NCBI GenBank assembly: GCA_964510055.1
Contig: CAZDZY010000030.1
Coordinates: 1 to 30,927 of the forward strand
From: DTFZ01 sp964510055
GTDB taxonomy: Bacteria > Bacillota > Clostridia > Christensenellales > SZUA-584
Direction: 5' to 3'
DNA length: 30,927 nt
Below are positions 7,207-16,167 of this stretch, one piece after another (within the stretch, counting starts at the first letter, position 1; each line of letters opens with the position of its first letter). A program made the translations under genes and the position numbers. The notes beneath the pieces were generated by a model. It ran no database searches and was not told where the DNA came from. It saw only the letters and a program-made list of their open reading frames with translations.

Positions 7207-7647
7207 CTAACTTAATTTTTTCTTCATTTCCACATGCGGTATCATTACCTCGGTGAACCTTTCGCTGCTGATTTCGTACCCCAGCTTTTTATAGAAATCC
7301 GTCACCGTCAACCTCGCGTGCAGCATTATCTCTTTATATCCCTCAGAGCCCGACAGGTCTTCGGCGTACTCAACAAGCATCCTCCCGATTCCGCGGCTGC
7401 GCAGCGAATCATGCACCGCGACCTGCCTCATCCTTACTATATCTTCATCGATGCGCGTGAGTATCAAAACGCCGACTAATTTCCCCTTTAAAAATGCGCC
7501 TATATGCTTGTCTTGCTTCTCGCCCTTTAAATCTTCGTCGTAAATATCAAGGCCGAGCGGCAGCCTCAGTGTTTTATTCCGAAGCTCCAGTTCGTCTTTA
7601 TATTCTTTTGAACCGTAATCTATCTCTTTAATATCAATATCTCTCAT
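7207..7647 (-). CDS. GNAT-family N-acetyltransferase
   Basis: A 146-residue single GNAT domain that should transfer an acetyl group from acetyl-CoA to an unknown amine. The acetyl-CoA pyrophosphate-binding motif A is visible as VAVHDSLRSRGIGRMLVE, with the RSRGIG loop at residues 83-88; the C-terminal FYKKLGYE motif is also present. The overall form resembles ElaA-type small GNATs, but the substrate cannot be deduced. It lies 37 bp upstream of asnS on the same strand and is divergent from the aminopeptidase gene. GGCGG is a weak ribosome site. Confidence 0.85.
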   Translation of the reverse strand: MRDIDIKEIDYGSKEYKDELELRNKTLRLPLGLDIYDEDLKGEKQDKHIGAFLKGKLVGVLILTRIDEDIVRMRQVAVHDSLRSRGIGRMLVEYAEDLSGSEGYKEIMLHARLTVTDFYKKLGYEISSERFTEVMIPHVEMKKKLS

Positions 7648-7789
7648 AAATTGCCGCCTTAATATTAGGATCGGAATCCTTTCCGGTAAAATGCGCAGTT
7701 TTACCGCGCAATGTCGTTAAATCCGCCCCACGGTCTTTTTTTAATAATACTCCAAAACTCACCGGCAATCAACTTCTGCCCTGCATTTA

Positions 7790-7818
7790 TTGCGTATCTC
7801 CCGTTATTATGGTAACAT
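7790..7818 (+). promoter_or_regulatory. Candidate promoter of the M29 aminopeptidase
   Basis: TTGCGT (7790-7795), a 17-bp spacer, and TAACAT (7813-7818) preceded by TGG, giving an extended -10 form. It lies 30 bp upstream of the ATG at 7848, which has TTTTGGAGA as ribosome site. Confidence 0.45.
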
Positions 7819-7847
7819 TGATTTACTTTGATTTTGGAGATTGAGCT

Positions 7848-8951
7848 ATGACAGATAAAAGATTATACGATTTAGCATGCAGCATACTGGAATACAGTCT
7901 GGACTTAAAGAAGGGGCAGAGGTTTATGGTGCGCGGGCCGCTCTCCGCAAAGCCGCTTATAGCGGCGCTGATAAAGCGCGCCGATGAGATGGGTATAATC
8001 CCCCATGTACGCATTTTGGACGAGGAGATAACCCGCTGGCTGCTTATGAACGCAAACGACGGGCGCATAGAAGCCGAGGTCAAATGGGACCTTGATATCT
8101 ACAATGATCTTGATGCCGATATATATATCGAGTCGGAAGAGAACGATGCGGAGATGTCCGCAATAGACGCTAAAATAATGCAGCGCCGCTCTCAGGCAAG
8201 GCGGCCGTGGGTAGAACTGGTGAGCGGCCACAGGAAGTGGGTCATACTCAACTGGCCCACAAAAGGCCAGGCCCAAAACTCGCGCATGCCTTATGATGAA
8301 TTCTACGATTTCGTTATCGAGGCCACAAGTATGGATTATGCCCAGATGAAAAAGAACATGCAGCCTCTTTCGGAATTGATGTCGAAGACAGACAAGGTAA
8401 AGATTGTGGGGCCGGGAACGGAGCTTGCGTTCACTATAAAAGGAATACCAAACGTTATCTGCGCCGGCGTAAATAATCTGCCCGACGGCGAGATATTCAC
8501 AGCGCCTGTCATTGACTCAGTGGAAGGCGTACTGACATACAACACCCCATCCTCATATCACGGCAGGGTATACAACGGAGTAAGGCTGGAGTTCAGTAAA
8601 GGAAAGATTATCAAAGCCTCTGCCGAGAGTAATTCCGAGGCGCTTAACGCTATATTCGACACCGACGAAGGCGCGAGGTACATCGGGGAATTTGCGCTGG
8701 GAGTAAATCCGTATGTTACTCGGCCTTTCGGAAGCACGCTCTTTGATGAAAAAATTATGGGCTCGTTCCATTTCACACCGGGAAACGCATATGAGGACGA
8801 AGCCGACAACGGCAACCGCTCGGCGATACACTGGGATATGGTCTGCATACAGACGCCCGAATACGGCGGCGGAGAGATCTGGTTCGACGGGGTGCTCATA
8901 CGAAAAGACGGTATGTTCGTACTGCCTGAATTGAAACCGCTGAACCCGTAA
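7848..8951 (+). CDS. M29-family (AmpS/PepS-like) aminopeptidase
   Basis: A cytoplasmic metallo-aminopeptidase that removes N-terminal residues from peptides, of 367 residues as expected for family M29. Metal ligands of the family can be placed: Glu215 in LPDGEIFTAP, Glu281 in IGEFALG, His308 in SFHFTPGNAY with the conserved Tyr315, and His328 and Asp330 in IHWDMV. The closing GGEIWFDGVLIRKDG motif is also typical. It has its own candidate promoter, a good ribosome site and a downstream terminator, so it appears monocistronic. With the Opp importer encoded nearby it suits peptide use, though co-regulation is not shown. Confidence 0.92.
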   Translation: MTDKRLYDLACSILEYSLDLKKGQRFMVRGPLSAKPLIAALIKRADEMGIIPHVRILDEEITRWLLMNANDGRIEAEVKWDLDIYNDLDADIYIESEENDAEMSAIDAKIMQRRSQARRPWVELVSGHRKWVILNWPTKGQAQNSRMPYDEFYDFVIEATSMDYAQMKKNMQPLSELMSKTDKVKIVGPGTELAFTIKGIPNVICAGVNNLPDGEIFTAPVIDSVEGVLTYNTPSSYHGRVYNGVRLEFSKGKIIKASAESNSEALNAIFDTDEGARYIGEFALGVNPYVTRPFGSTLFDEKIMGSFHFTPGNAYEDEADNGNRSAIHWDMVCIQTPEYGGGEIWFDGVLIRKDGMFVLPELKPLNP

Positions 8952-8974
8952 ACCGCTGGTTCCAATAAACGATT

Positions 8975-9005
8975 AAAGCCGTTTCGTTTCGAAAGCGGCT
9001 TTTTT
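8975..9005. terminator. Bidirectional terminator between convergent genes
   Basis: AAAGCCG-TTTCG pairs with CGAAA-GCGGCT and is followed by TTTTTT on the plus strand. It also follows directly the stop codon of the minus-strand double-GNAT gene, where the opposite strand gives a T-rich tail. Confidence 0.8.
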
Positions 9006-9006
9006 C

Positions 9007-9870
9007 TTATTTGAAATCTTCAGGGCTGAAGTTATAGTATTCAGTGCGGCCTTTAACTGTAAATCCGAAAGATTCATATAAAGCGATTGCCCCGGGGTTA
9101 TCTTCGTCAACGTCGAGGCACAGTTCTTTTATGCCTTTATTCAACGCTTCAAAAGCAATATGGCCTAGCAGCGCCCGGGCATATCCCTTGCGCCTCTCGC
9201 CGGGATGTACGCCGAGCCCGAATATCATGATCCTGCCGTCATACTCGGACGCCGCGCAAAGCCCGACCGCCCTGCCTTCATGTTTGGCGACATATTGGGT
9301 ACGGTTTTCCGCGGTAACCGAGTTCCTTATTATTTCTTTCTCAAACTCCCTGTCCATGTCGAACGTCGCCGCCCCAAGGCATGAAAGCTCTTCGATATCA
9401 TTTTCCTGCGCTTTTGCGATCTCAATATTTCCGCAGCCGCTTTTAAGCGGCGTATCACAACTCATCTGCAGTTCGGCATGGTCAAATCCGCATCCCCAAT
9501 GGCTTACAACTTTCTTTCCCGAGGCGGACGCTCCGTTGCATATAAACAGCCCTTTATTGTAGCCGTTACTTAAAGCCGTATCTGCCGCTTTGTGCAGCAG
9601 GCTGCGAAAAACGCCTTTGTTTCTCGATGCCGGGTGCACAAGCGCCGTTATTTCGATCTCTTCCCGGCCAGGCGCAAACATAAACAGCAGCGCTTTTAAG
9701 TCTTCGTCTTCTTCATACGTAAATATTGCCGGCATGCCTTTAACGGCGTTCATGGAAGTGTCAAGGTCTACATCGGCTGCAAACCCGTCTTCCCCGGCGC
9801 TCTCTTCTATAAGCTTTTTTAATTCAGCCGACAGCGTATTATCCGCATCCAAGTATTCTTTTATTTGCAT
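9007..9870 (-). CDS. Two-domain GNAT acetyltransferase
   Basis: A 287-residue protein with two GNAT folds. The N-terminal one (about residues 1-140) has a motif-A relic HPASRNKGVFRSLL near residues 79-92. The C-terminal one (about 148-287) has a full motif A, VHPGERRKGYARALL, with RRKGYA at 226-231, and the DEDNPGAIALYESFGF motif. Only the C-terminal half looks fully catalytic. The substrate is unknown; mycothiol-synthase-like and antibiotic-modifying enzymes share this layout. The start has AGGAGG at good spacing and lies 13 bp after the EamA gene, making it the last gene of an MFS-EamA-GNAT operon. An acetyltransferase beside two exporters fits small-molecule detoxification (inference). Confidence 0.85.
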   Translation of the reverse strand: MQIKEYLDADNTLSAELKKLIEESAGEDGFAADVDLDTSMNAVKGMPAIFTYEEDEDLKALLFMFAPGREEIEITALVHPASRNKGVFRSLLHKAADTALSNGYNKGLFICNGASASGKKVVSHWGCGFDHAELQMSCDTPLKSGCGNIEIAKAQENDIEELSCLGAATFDMDREFEKEIIRNSVTAENRTQYVAKHEGRAVGLCAASEYDGRIMIFGLGVHPGERRKGYARALLGHIAFEALNKGIKELCLDVDEDNPGAIALYESFGFTVKGRTEYYNFSPEDFK

Positions 9871-9883
9871 TTCAGCCTCCTGT

Positions 9884-10819
9884 TCAGCTTTTTATCGATA
9901 TTTCGCTGACTTCTTCCGCTATCTTCGGCGTACGCTCGCTGACTATGCCCCAAATGCTTATTAGTATCAGCACCATTCCCGCTACCTGCAAAGCATGCAG
10001 CTGCTCTTTGCGCAGCAATACGCCCGCGATAACGCTTATGACCGTGGTCAGGTTGCAAAAGCTGGCGCTTATGCTCGCTTTTATCTTTGACAGCGCGTAA
10101 TTGATGCAGAAGAATGCTCCTATCGACGATAAAACGCTCAGGTATAAAAGGCCGGCCAAAACGCCCGGTTCGAAGGCGTCGGTAAAATAGGAGCCTATCG
10201 TTCCGTTTATTCCGGATTGAGCCAGCCCGATAGAATTGAATAAAACCGCTCCTGCGAATATTATCATGAACGTCATCTCTATGGGAGTGCATTTTTCAGT
10301 CATCTTCTTGGCAAGAGGGCTGTAAAGCCCTTCCGCTGTAACGGCTATTATAAGCAGCAAATAACCAAATATATTGCCGCTGGTCCCGAACCCCGCGGTT
10401 CCTATTATCATCCCCACCCCGGCAACGGAAGCAAATACGGCGATCCATTGCCGAAAGGTTAGCTTCTCTTTCAATATCCTGATGGAAAACAAGGCTATTG
10501 CTATAGGCATAAGAGATATCATCATCCCGGATTCTGAAGACGACGTAAGGCCTATGCCGAACGTTTCGCCGATAAAGTAGACGGCAGGCTGAAGCAGCAC
10601 GAGCGGCAGCATAGCTTTTATCTTGTCGCGGTTTAAGTTTATCCTGATGATACGGGCAAGGGCCATAATTGCCATTACTATCAACGCAAAAAGGAACCTT
10701 AAGCCTAAAAGCTGGAATATATCGAGATGGTCCAGCGTTTCCTTGGTAAACAAAAATGAAAAACCGAATATCACCGAAGATACCGTAAGCGCGATAAGCG
10801 CCAAAGCTTTTTTACTCAT
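9884..10819 (-). CDS. EamA/DMT-superfamily transporter
   Basis: A 311-residue inner-membrane protein with ten predicted helices in two EamA repeats (about residues 5-140 and 150-295). Family members export amino acids, nucleobases or other metabolites by proton exchange. Typical elements are FGFSFLFTKETL in helix 1 and a second-repeat segment SSIGAFFCINYALSKIKA. I choose the ATG at 10819: GAGGTG precedes it and overlaps the stop of the upstream MFS gene (10827-10829); an in-frame start at 10840 lies inside that gene. Substrate unknown. Confidence 0.88.
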   Translation of the reverse strand: MSKKALALIALTVSSVIFGFSFLFTKETLDHLDIFQLLGLRFLFALIVMAIMALARIIRINLNRDKIKAMLPLVLLQPAVYFIGETFGIGLTSSSESGMMISLMPIAIALFSIRILKEKLTFRQWIAVFASVAGVGMIIGTAGFGTSGNIFGYLLLIIAVTAEGLYSPLAKKMTEKCTPIEMTFMIIFAGAVLFNSIGLAQSGINGTIGSYFTDAFEPGVLAGLLYLSVLSSIGAFFCINYALSKIKASISASFCNLTTVISVIAGVLLRKEQLHALQVAGMVLILISIWGIVSERTPKIAEEVSEISIKS

Positions 10820-10826
10820 AAGCACC

Positions 10827-12107
10827 TCAAACCGAAACATCGTGTCCGCTGACCGAATCTATCTGCTTTCTGCCGGACCTTGAGCGTATGAGCGCAAGCA
10901 AAGCGGCGCAGCCAATAAATCCGGCGCCTGATATCGCCATCCACGCGGCTCCAAGGCCGCTCATTGCGATTATCCAGCCTATAACCATTGGTGACAGCAC
11001 TCTGCCCATACCCGTTATGATGTTTACTATAGAATCGATCCTCCCCCTGTGAGAAGAGGGAAGCATTCCGGCAATAAATACCCCCCAATCTATAGTCATG
11101 ATGACCTCTCCGAACGTAAATATGAACATCGAGATGTAAAACAGATAAAGTTCTTTCATAAAGATAAGCATCGCAAACGCCACGGCATACATCAGTCCTC
11201 CGACGAGCGTTCCCGAGAGCGCTCTCGACCTTCTGACAAACGGAGTCACAAGAGGCGTCAGTATTATAACGAGAAGCCCGTTAAAACTTGCAAGCATTCC
11301 ATATTTTGAGGAGCTGTTTTCAAACAGCGCTCCCATCTGTAACGGAAGAGCAAACGTCCACTGGCTATACGTAAATTGCAATATCATCATGATCAATGAG
11401 AATATTATAATTATTTTTCTCTTCCACAGTACGCTAAATACCGATTCCTCCACATACTTCTCCAATAAAGGCTCTTCCTTCTCCCCCTTTTGTGGCAGCG
11501 TTTCACGTACGAACACCATGAACAGTACTGCTGCAACTATTGTAGTCACAGCATCGCCAATAAATAACAGCGGCAGATAATTTTCTAATAACAAGCCCCC
11601 TATGGTCGGACCGAACATAAATCCAAGGTTCATGCCCATATACAAGAGCGCGAACGCTTCCTTCCTCTGATCGGCGTTAGTCAAATCCATAGTGACCGCT
11701 TCCATCGCAGGGTATGTCAAGGCATAGAAATAAGAGGCAGCCATCATAAGGTATACCGTAATGCCGGATATAGGAATGAATCCGCACGCTAAATACATTG
11801 CTGCGCCCATGAACTGAAAAGTTATTATGAGCTTGCGCCTTCCAAATCTGTCGGCAAGAAACCCGCCTAAAGCTGATATTGGCATTTGGGTGAGGAGCAG
11901 AAAGGTCATCAGCATACCCGCTTCATCGCTTTTCATTCCCAGTTTCGTGGTAAGGATCATAGTAAGCAGCGGATGAACAAAAGCGCCCATACTGTTGACC
12001 ATACGCCCCACAGCAAGCACGTATATCTCTTTCGGCAGCCCCCTATATCTTCTATAAAGTTTTACAACTCCGTTAACAGGACGAAGCATATTATTTCCCG
12101 GGCTCAA
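10827..12107 (-). CDS. Major facilitator superfamily transporter
   Basis: A membrane transporter of about 12 helices and 426 residues, probably a proton-driven drug or metabolite exporter. The loop 2-3 signature GGFLADRFGRRK is at residues 81-92 and a second-half arginine-rich loop (FVRRSRAL) is visible. Two starts are possible: TTG at 12107, with GGAGG seven bases upstream, or ATG at 12089 without a clear ribosome site. The TTG sits in the loop of a perfect 7-bp hairpin. The gene follows the opp operon terminators and leads the MFS-EamA-GNAT operon; no strong promoter of its own was found, so readthrough from opp is possible. Substrate unknown. Confidence 0.88.
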   Translation of the reverse strand: MSPGNNMLRPVNGVVKLYRRYRGLPKEIYVLAVGRMVNSMGAFVHPLLTMILTTKLGMKSDEAGMLMTFLLLTQMPISALGGFLADRFGRRKLIITFQFMGAAMYLACGFIPISGITVYLMMAASYFYALTYPAMEAVTMDLTNADQRKEAFALLYMGMNLGFMFGPTIGGLLLENYLPLLFIGDAVTTIVAAVLFMVFVRETLPQKGEKEEPLLEKYVEESVFSVLWKRKIIIIFSLIMMILQFTYSQWTFALPLQMGALFENSSSKYGMLASFNGLLVIILTPLVTPFVRRSRALSGTLVGGLMYAVAFAMLIFMKELYLFYISMFIFTFGEVIMTIDWGVFIAGMLPSSHRGRIDSIVNIITGMGRVLSPMVIGWIIAMSGLGAAWMAISGAGFIGCAALLALIRSRSGRKQIDSVSGHDVSV

Positions 12108-12113
12108 GCCCGG
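12098..12113 (-). promoter_or_regulatory. Hairpin enclosing the TTG start of the MFS gene
   Basis: On the minus strand CCGGGCT-TG-AGCCCGG is a perfect 7-bp inverted repeat. The TTG start codon (12107-12105) lies at its apex and the GGAGG ribosome site (12119-12115) abuts its base. In RNA it could hide or expose the start; a 2-nt loop would have to open by one or two pairs. Confidence 0.4.
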
Positions 12114-12143
12114 TCCTCCATTAAGCCTTTAATAATACAAAAA

Positions 12144-12173
12144 CGGCCCTGCAAGGGTTGCCTTGCAGAGCCG
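12144..12173 (-). terminator. Intrinsic terminator of the opp operon
   Basis: CGGCCCTGCAAGG (12144-12156) pairs with CCTTGCAGAGCCG (12161-12173) with one mismatch. On the minus strand it is followed by TTTTTG. A second small hairpin (GCTCCT with AGGAGC, near 12184-12201) lies between it and the oppA stop. Confidence 0.8.
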
Positions 12174-12212
12174 CTTTCTGCCTGCTCCTTGAATCAGGAG
12201 CTTAACCTTGCA

Positions 12213-14051
12213 CTATTTTGTGAAATACGCTGTCTTGAACAGCACTATTCCGAGCGGCGTGTACACAAAGTTCTTAAGGGTAGGTGCACACAGGTACGGA
12301 TTCGTGTAGTAGTAGAGCGGAACGCACGCATAGGTATCTCTCAGCATGTTCTCCATCTGGACCAGTATATCCGCGCGAGCCGCAAGATCGGATGTCTTGG
12401 AAGCCTGATCCAGCAAGCCGTCGAATACCGACCAGGACTGGTCGTTGTTCGGCCCGAAGTTTGCTCCTGCGGAGATCACGCCCTCTTTACCGAGCTGCGG
12501 ATGGTTATTGCCTGACGACGACAGGAACATGAACAGGAAGTCGTCCGGGTCGTTATAGTCTGCGATCCATCCTAAGCGCGACATCGTGAAGTCGCCCTCC
12601 GTGAGCGCTGTCTGAATGACCGCCCATGTACGCTGGTCGACCGTGCACGCTATACCGTACTGATCCCACATGCTCTGTACAGCGGCAGCTATGGCGAGGT
12701 TGCCGGACGTCGGGTTGGCGCTGAACATGAAAGAGGGGAAGTCCGTGAACTTTTGGGTGGCTTCATCGAACTTGTAATACTTCTTCAGTATCGTCAGCGC
12801 TTCGTCTGTATTGGCTTTCTTATCGGCTTCGGCAGTGCTCCACCAGTCGCCGGCTTTGGCGCGGAACTCGTTTCCCGCACCGTCGGTCATACCGTAAGGA
12901 ACGAATCCTACAGCGGGCGTCTGCCCACCTGCGGTTACCTCATTAACGATGTAGTTCCTGTCGATAAGGAGAGCCAGAGCATGACGTACGTCTTCGTTCT
13001 GAGCTTCGCTCCATCCTTCCCATGCGCTGGCTTCGCTGCTCGGAGCGCCCAGGCCGGGCTTGAAGGACATATTGACGTTGAATTCGAGGTAATATGTCCC
13101 GATATAGTCTCCGATAAAGAAGTCAACGTCCATCCTGGCGGGGTCGTTCTTCAAAATGGGGATCTGGGATACCGGTATCGTTGTCGTATACTGGTAAGTA
13201 CCGGTCGAATAGTTCGCGAATATAGCGGTATCGTCGTCGGAAAGAGCAAATGTAAGCGTGTTGAGCTTAACATTGGCAGCATCCCAGTAATTCGGGTTCT
13301 TCTCGAATACGATCTTTTCTCCTACGTTCCATTCCTTCATCCTGAAGGCGCCGTTGGAGATGTAGGTCGCGGGGCTGGTTGCCCAGGCGTCGCCGTTCGC
13401 ATCGATTATATCCTTGCGTACCGGGAAGAATTCCGGGAACGCCATGAGCTGGTCGAAATACGGGCATACCGCCTTTGTTACTACCGTTATGGTGCCCGCC
13501 GCGTCGTCCGCCTTAATGTTCAGAGCGGGCGTCGTGTCGCTATAGCCGTCGATCGACGCAAAGATGTACTGGTAATCGGAAGCCGTTGCCGGGTCGCAGG
13601 CCCTGTTCCAGCCATAAACGAAGTCGGAAGCCTTCAGCGGCTGTCCGTCCGACCATTTGAGATCCGGTTTCAGCGTTATGACAAACTGCTGTTTGCCGCC
13701 CTCAATATCAGTCGGTTTTACGACTTCCTGGGCGCAATCGGCAACAACGACGAGCTTGCCGTTCTCGTCATACGCATATCCGTACAGGCCGGAAAAAGCG
13801 TTGGATATCATGACCGCGCCGTCAACGGAAGAGTTCTTGCCCGGATCCATCGTTTGCGGGTCAGACGCGAAGCATGTGGTCAGGTCCTGCACATCCGCAA
13901 GTTCAGGTCCGGTTGGCGTGCTTACTTCCGGTGTTGTGCTTTCAACTGTCGACTGGCTGGGCGTCGGCGTTGGCTGATTTGTATTGCCGCATCCTGCGAT
14001 CATCGTCAGAACTAACAATACGGAAATCAGCACTAAAAATGTTCTTTTCAT
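12213..14051 (-). CDS. oppA: Oligopeptide ABC transporter binding lipoprotein
   Basis: A 612-residue SBP_bac_5-family receptor that delivers peptides to OppBCDF outside the membrane. The signal peptide ends MIAGC, lipid-anchored at Cys21, and is followed by a Thr/Pro/Ser linker. Family signatures include LKPDLKWSDGQPLKASDFVYGWNRA split around residues 127-155, FVPYGM, and a C-terminal ADILVQMENMLRDTYACVPL. The start has AAGGAGG at good spacing. It is the last gene of the operon, 93 bp after oppF, with a hairpin in the gap that may raise or lower its expression relative to the membrane genes. Peptide length preference cannot be read; it resembles the OppA/MppA group. Confidence 0.93.
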   Translation of the reverse strand: MKRTFLVLISVLLVLTMIAGCGNTNQPTPTPSQSTVESTTPEVSTPTGPELADVQDLTTCFASDPQTMDPGKNSSVDGAVMISNAFSGLYGYAYDENGKLVVVADCAQEVVKPTDIEGGKQQFVITLKPDLKWSDGQPLKASDFVYGWNRACDPATASDYQYIFASIDGYSDTTPALNIKADDAAGTITVVTKAVCPYFDQLMAFPEFFPVRKDIIDANGDAWATSPATYISNGAFRMKEWNVGEKIVFEKNPNYWDAANVKLNTLTFALSDDDTAIFANYSTGTYQYTTTIPVSQIPILKNDPARMDVDFFIGDYIGTYYLEFNVNMSFKPGLGAPSSEASAWEGWSEAQNEDVRHALALLIDRNYIVNEVTAGGQTPAVGFVPYGMTDGAGNEFRAKAGDWWSTAEADKKANTDEALTILKKYYKFDEATQKFTDFPSFMFSANPTSGNLAIAAAVQSMWDQYGIACTVDQRTWAVIQTALTEGDFTMSRLGWIADYNDPDDFLFMFLSSSGNNHPQLGKEGVISAGANFGPNNDQSWSVFDGLLDQASKTSDLAARADILVQMENMLRDTYACVPLYYYTNPYLCAPTLKNFVYTPLGIVLFKTAYFTK

Positions 14052-14110
14052 TTTCTAACCTCCTTAATATCATATAAACGATCTGAAAAAGACCGTTATA
14101 AGCTTTAAAA

Positions 14111-14139
14111 CCCTAAAAACTTCAGGTTTTTCGGGGATC
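14111..14139 (-). repeat. Diverged copy of the short hairpin repeat (oppF-oppA gap)
   Basis: CCCTAAAAAC-TTCAG-GTTTTTCGGGG followed by ATCTCG matches the copy at 27476-27506 (CCTAAAAAC-TTC-GTTTTTTGGGG-ACCCCG) at most positions. On the minus strand it lies right after the oppF stop and is followed by TTTT, so it could also act as a weak terminator or an mRNA-end stabiliser between oppF and oppA. Confidence 0.45.
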
Positions 14140-14144
14140 TCGTT

Positions 14145-15143
14145 TTATGCGTTCCAGCACGCCGCAAAATGGTCTTCGCTGCGCTCGGTAAACGCCGGGC
14201 ACTCCATGGCGCACTGCTCTGTCGCGTTCGGGCAGCGCAGACGAAAGCTGCAGCCGCTCGGCGCGTTTAAGGGGCTCGGTATATCCCCGCTTAAGACTAT
14301 CCTCTTGCGTTTACGCTCCTTTTCCGGGTCAACAATGGGCACCGCAGACAGAAGCGAGATCGTATACGGGTGGATAGGATTATTGATAAGTTCGTTGGAA
14401 TCCGCAAGCTCCACTATCTTACCTAAGTACATGACGGCTATCCTGTTGGAAATATGCTTTACGACCGCGAGGTTATGCGCGATAAACAGGTAAGTTAAAT
14501 GCCGCTCCTCCTGCAGTTCCTCGAACATGTTGATCACCTGAGCCTGTATGGAAACATCGAGGGCCGAAACCGGCTCGTCGCATACTACGAATTCCGGATT
14601 CACCGCAAGTGCCCGGGCAATACCGATACGCTGGCGCTGCCCGCCCGAAAACTCGTGGGCGTACCGGGTAGCGTGTTCAGAAGAGAGATCGACGGCCTTC
14701 ATCAATTCGGCAATACGTTCCGCGCGTTCTTCTTTTCTGCGGTAGATCTTGTTTATATCGAGAGGCTCTCCTATTATATCCGCTACCGTCATGCGCGGGT
14801 TCAAAGATGAATATGGATCCTGAAATACCAAAGCGGCCTTGCTTCTCATTTCGCTGATCTGTTTATCAGTTTTTATTTTTACACCGTTAAAAATGATCTC
14901 TCCGTCCGTAGGCTTATACAGGTGCATTATTGTCCTGCCTACGGTAGTCTTGCCGCAGCCCGATTCTCCTACAAGCCCGAGGGTCTCGCCGCGCCGGATG
15001 GAAAAACTGACGTCGTCAACAGCTTTTAGAGGCCTGCTCGCCATGAATCCCGTTGAAACATTAAAATATTCTTTAAGGTGATTGACTTCCAAAATTACGT
15101 CCGTTTTTGGAACAGCCGCAGCACCGCTATTATTTCTAGCCAT
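14145..15143 (-). CDS. oppF: Oligopeptide ABC transporter ATPase, OppF type
   Basis: One of the two cytoplasmic ATPases of the Opp importer; ATP binding and hydrolysis drive peptide passage through OppBC. In 332 residues the Walker A motif GESGCGKT is at 59-66, the ABC signature FSGGQ at 165-169, and Walker B with the catalytic Glu (FVVCDEP) at 185-191. The C-terminal oligopeptide/dipeptide extension has the conserved cysteine pattern CSFRLRCPNATEQC. I prefer ATG at 15143, which has AAGGAG seven bases upstream and overlaps the oppD stop by eight bases (ATGGCTAG), over an in-frame start at 15164 inside oppD. Confidence 0.95.
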   Translation of the reverse strand: MARNNSGAAAVPKTDVILEVNHLKEYFNVSTGFMASRPLKAVDDVSFSIRRGETLGLVGESGCGKTTVGRTIMHLYKPTDGEIIFNGVKIKTDKQISEMRSKAALVFQDPYSSLNPRMTVADIIGEPLDINKIYRRKEERAERIAELMKAVDLSSEHATRYAHEFSGGQRQRIGIARALAVNPEFVVCDEPVSALDVSIQAQVINMFEELQEERHLTYLFIAHNLAVVKHISNRIAVMYLGKIVELADSNELINNPIHPYTISLLSAVPIVDPEKERKRKRIVLSGDIPSPLNAPSGCSFRLRCPNATEQCAMECPAFTERSEDHFAACWNA

Positions 15144-16167
15144 TGCTTTGCTCCTTGCGCTCATTCGTTTTTTCTATTTCCACCGTGCCGTTCTCCATGC
15201 CTTCCTTTACATTGCGCCAGCAGGATGACAGATGGTCTTCAGAGACCCATATCTCAGGAGGTACCTTCTCGAGGCATATCTTCATGCACGCGTCGCACCG
15301 GGGCGAAAAAGCGCAGCCGTCCGGCATACTGAGCATGTCGACCGGCGATCCCGCTATGGGGGTCAACTTCCCTTTGGAGTCGTCGACGATGCTGGGAATG
15401 GAGTGCATAAGGCCTTTCGTATACTCGTGGGCTGGTTCGTAGAAAATACGGTCGATAACGCCGCGCTCCACGACCTTTCCCGCGTACATTACAATCAGTT
15501 CGTCACAAATCCCGGCTATCACGCCAAGGTCGTGCGTTATAACCAATATTGCCATGCCGAGCTTATGCTGCAGGTCCTTCATAAGTTCCAATATCTGCGC
15601 CTGTATCGTAACATCAAGCGCTGTAGTCGGCTCGTCTGCAATCAGTATATCGGGCTCGCAGGCGAGCGCCATTGCTATCATGACGCGCTGCCTCATACCG
15701 CCCGAAAGCTCGAACGGATATTGCCTTATACGCTTCCTGGGTTCGTTGATGCCGACAAGGTCAAGCATCTCCACCGCGCGGTTCCTTGCCTGATTGCGGT
15801 CCCTGCCCGTATGCAGCATTATGGCCTCAATGAGCTGGTTCCCGATGGTATATACCGGATTCAGGCTGGTCATAGGATCCTGAAATATCATGCCTATGCG
15901 GCCGCCGCGTATGGTGCGCATCACCTTTTCGCCGATTCCCACCAGTTCCTGCCCCTTAAGCTTTATACTGCCCGACACGATTTTCCCCGGGTAAGAAAGT
16001 ATCTGCATAATGGAATATGCCGTTACGCTCTTGCCCGAACCGGATTCGCCGACTATACCCAGTACTTTTCCGGTGTCCAGGTCAAAGGAAACGTCGTCGA
16101 CCGCCTTTACTTCACCGGCGTCGGTAAAAAATGATGTCTTTAAATTTTTGACTTCCAATAATGCCAT
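15136..16167 (-). CDS. oppD: Oligopeptide ABC transporter ATPase, OppD type
   Basis: The second Opp ATPase, 343 residues. Walker A GESGSGKS is at 40-47, the Q-loop in MIFQDPMTSLNP near 94-104, signature LSGGM at 154-158, and Walker B ILIADEPTTALD near 174-185. The C-terminal extension has CAFSPRCDACMKIC. Its ATG shares one base with the oppC stop (TAATG), and its own stop overlaps oppF, so the operon is translationally coupled. Order B-C-D-F and the paired ATPases indicate an oligopeptide rather than a single-ATPase dipeptide system. Confidence 0.95.
   Translation of the reverse strand: MALLEVKNLKTSFFTDAGEVKAVDDVSFDLDTGKVLGIVGESGSGKSVTAYSIMQILSYPGKIVSGSIKLKGQELVGIGEKVMRTIRGGRIGMIFQDPMTSLNPVYTIGNQLIEAIMLHTGRDRNQARNRAVEMLDLVGINEPRKRIRQYPFELSGGMRQRVMIAMALACEPDILIADEPTTALDVTIQAQILELMKDLQHKLGMAILVITHDLGVIAGICDELIVMYAGKVVERGVIDRIFYEPAHEYTKGLMHSIPSIVDDSKGKLTPIAGSPVDMLSMPDGCAFSPRCDACMKICLEKVPPEIWVSEDHLSSCWRNVKEGMENGTVEIEKTNERKEQSNG

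Noticed and set aside
12753..14015. Plus-strand ORF of 420 codons
   Set aside because: Antisense shadow of oppA, whose lipobox and binding-protein motifs are clear.
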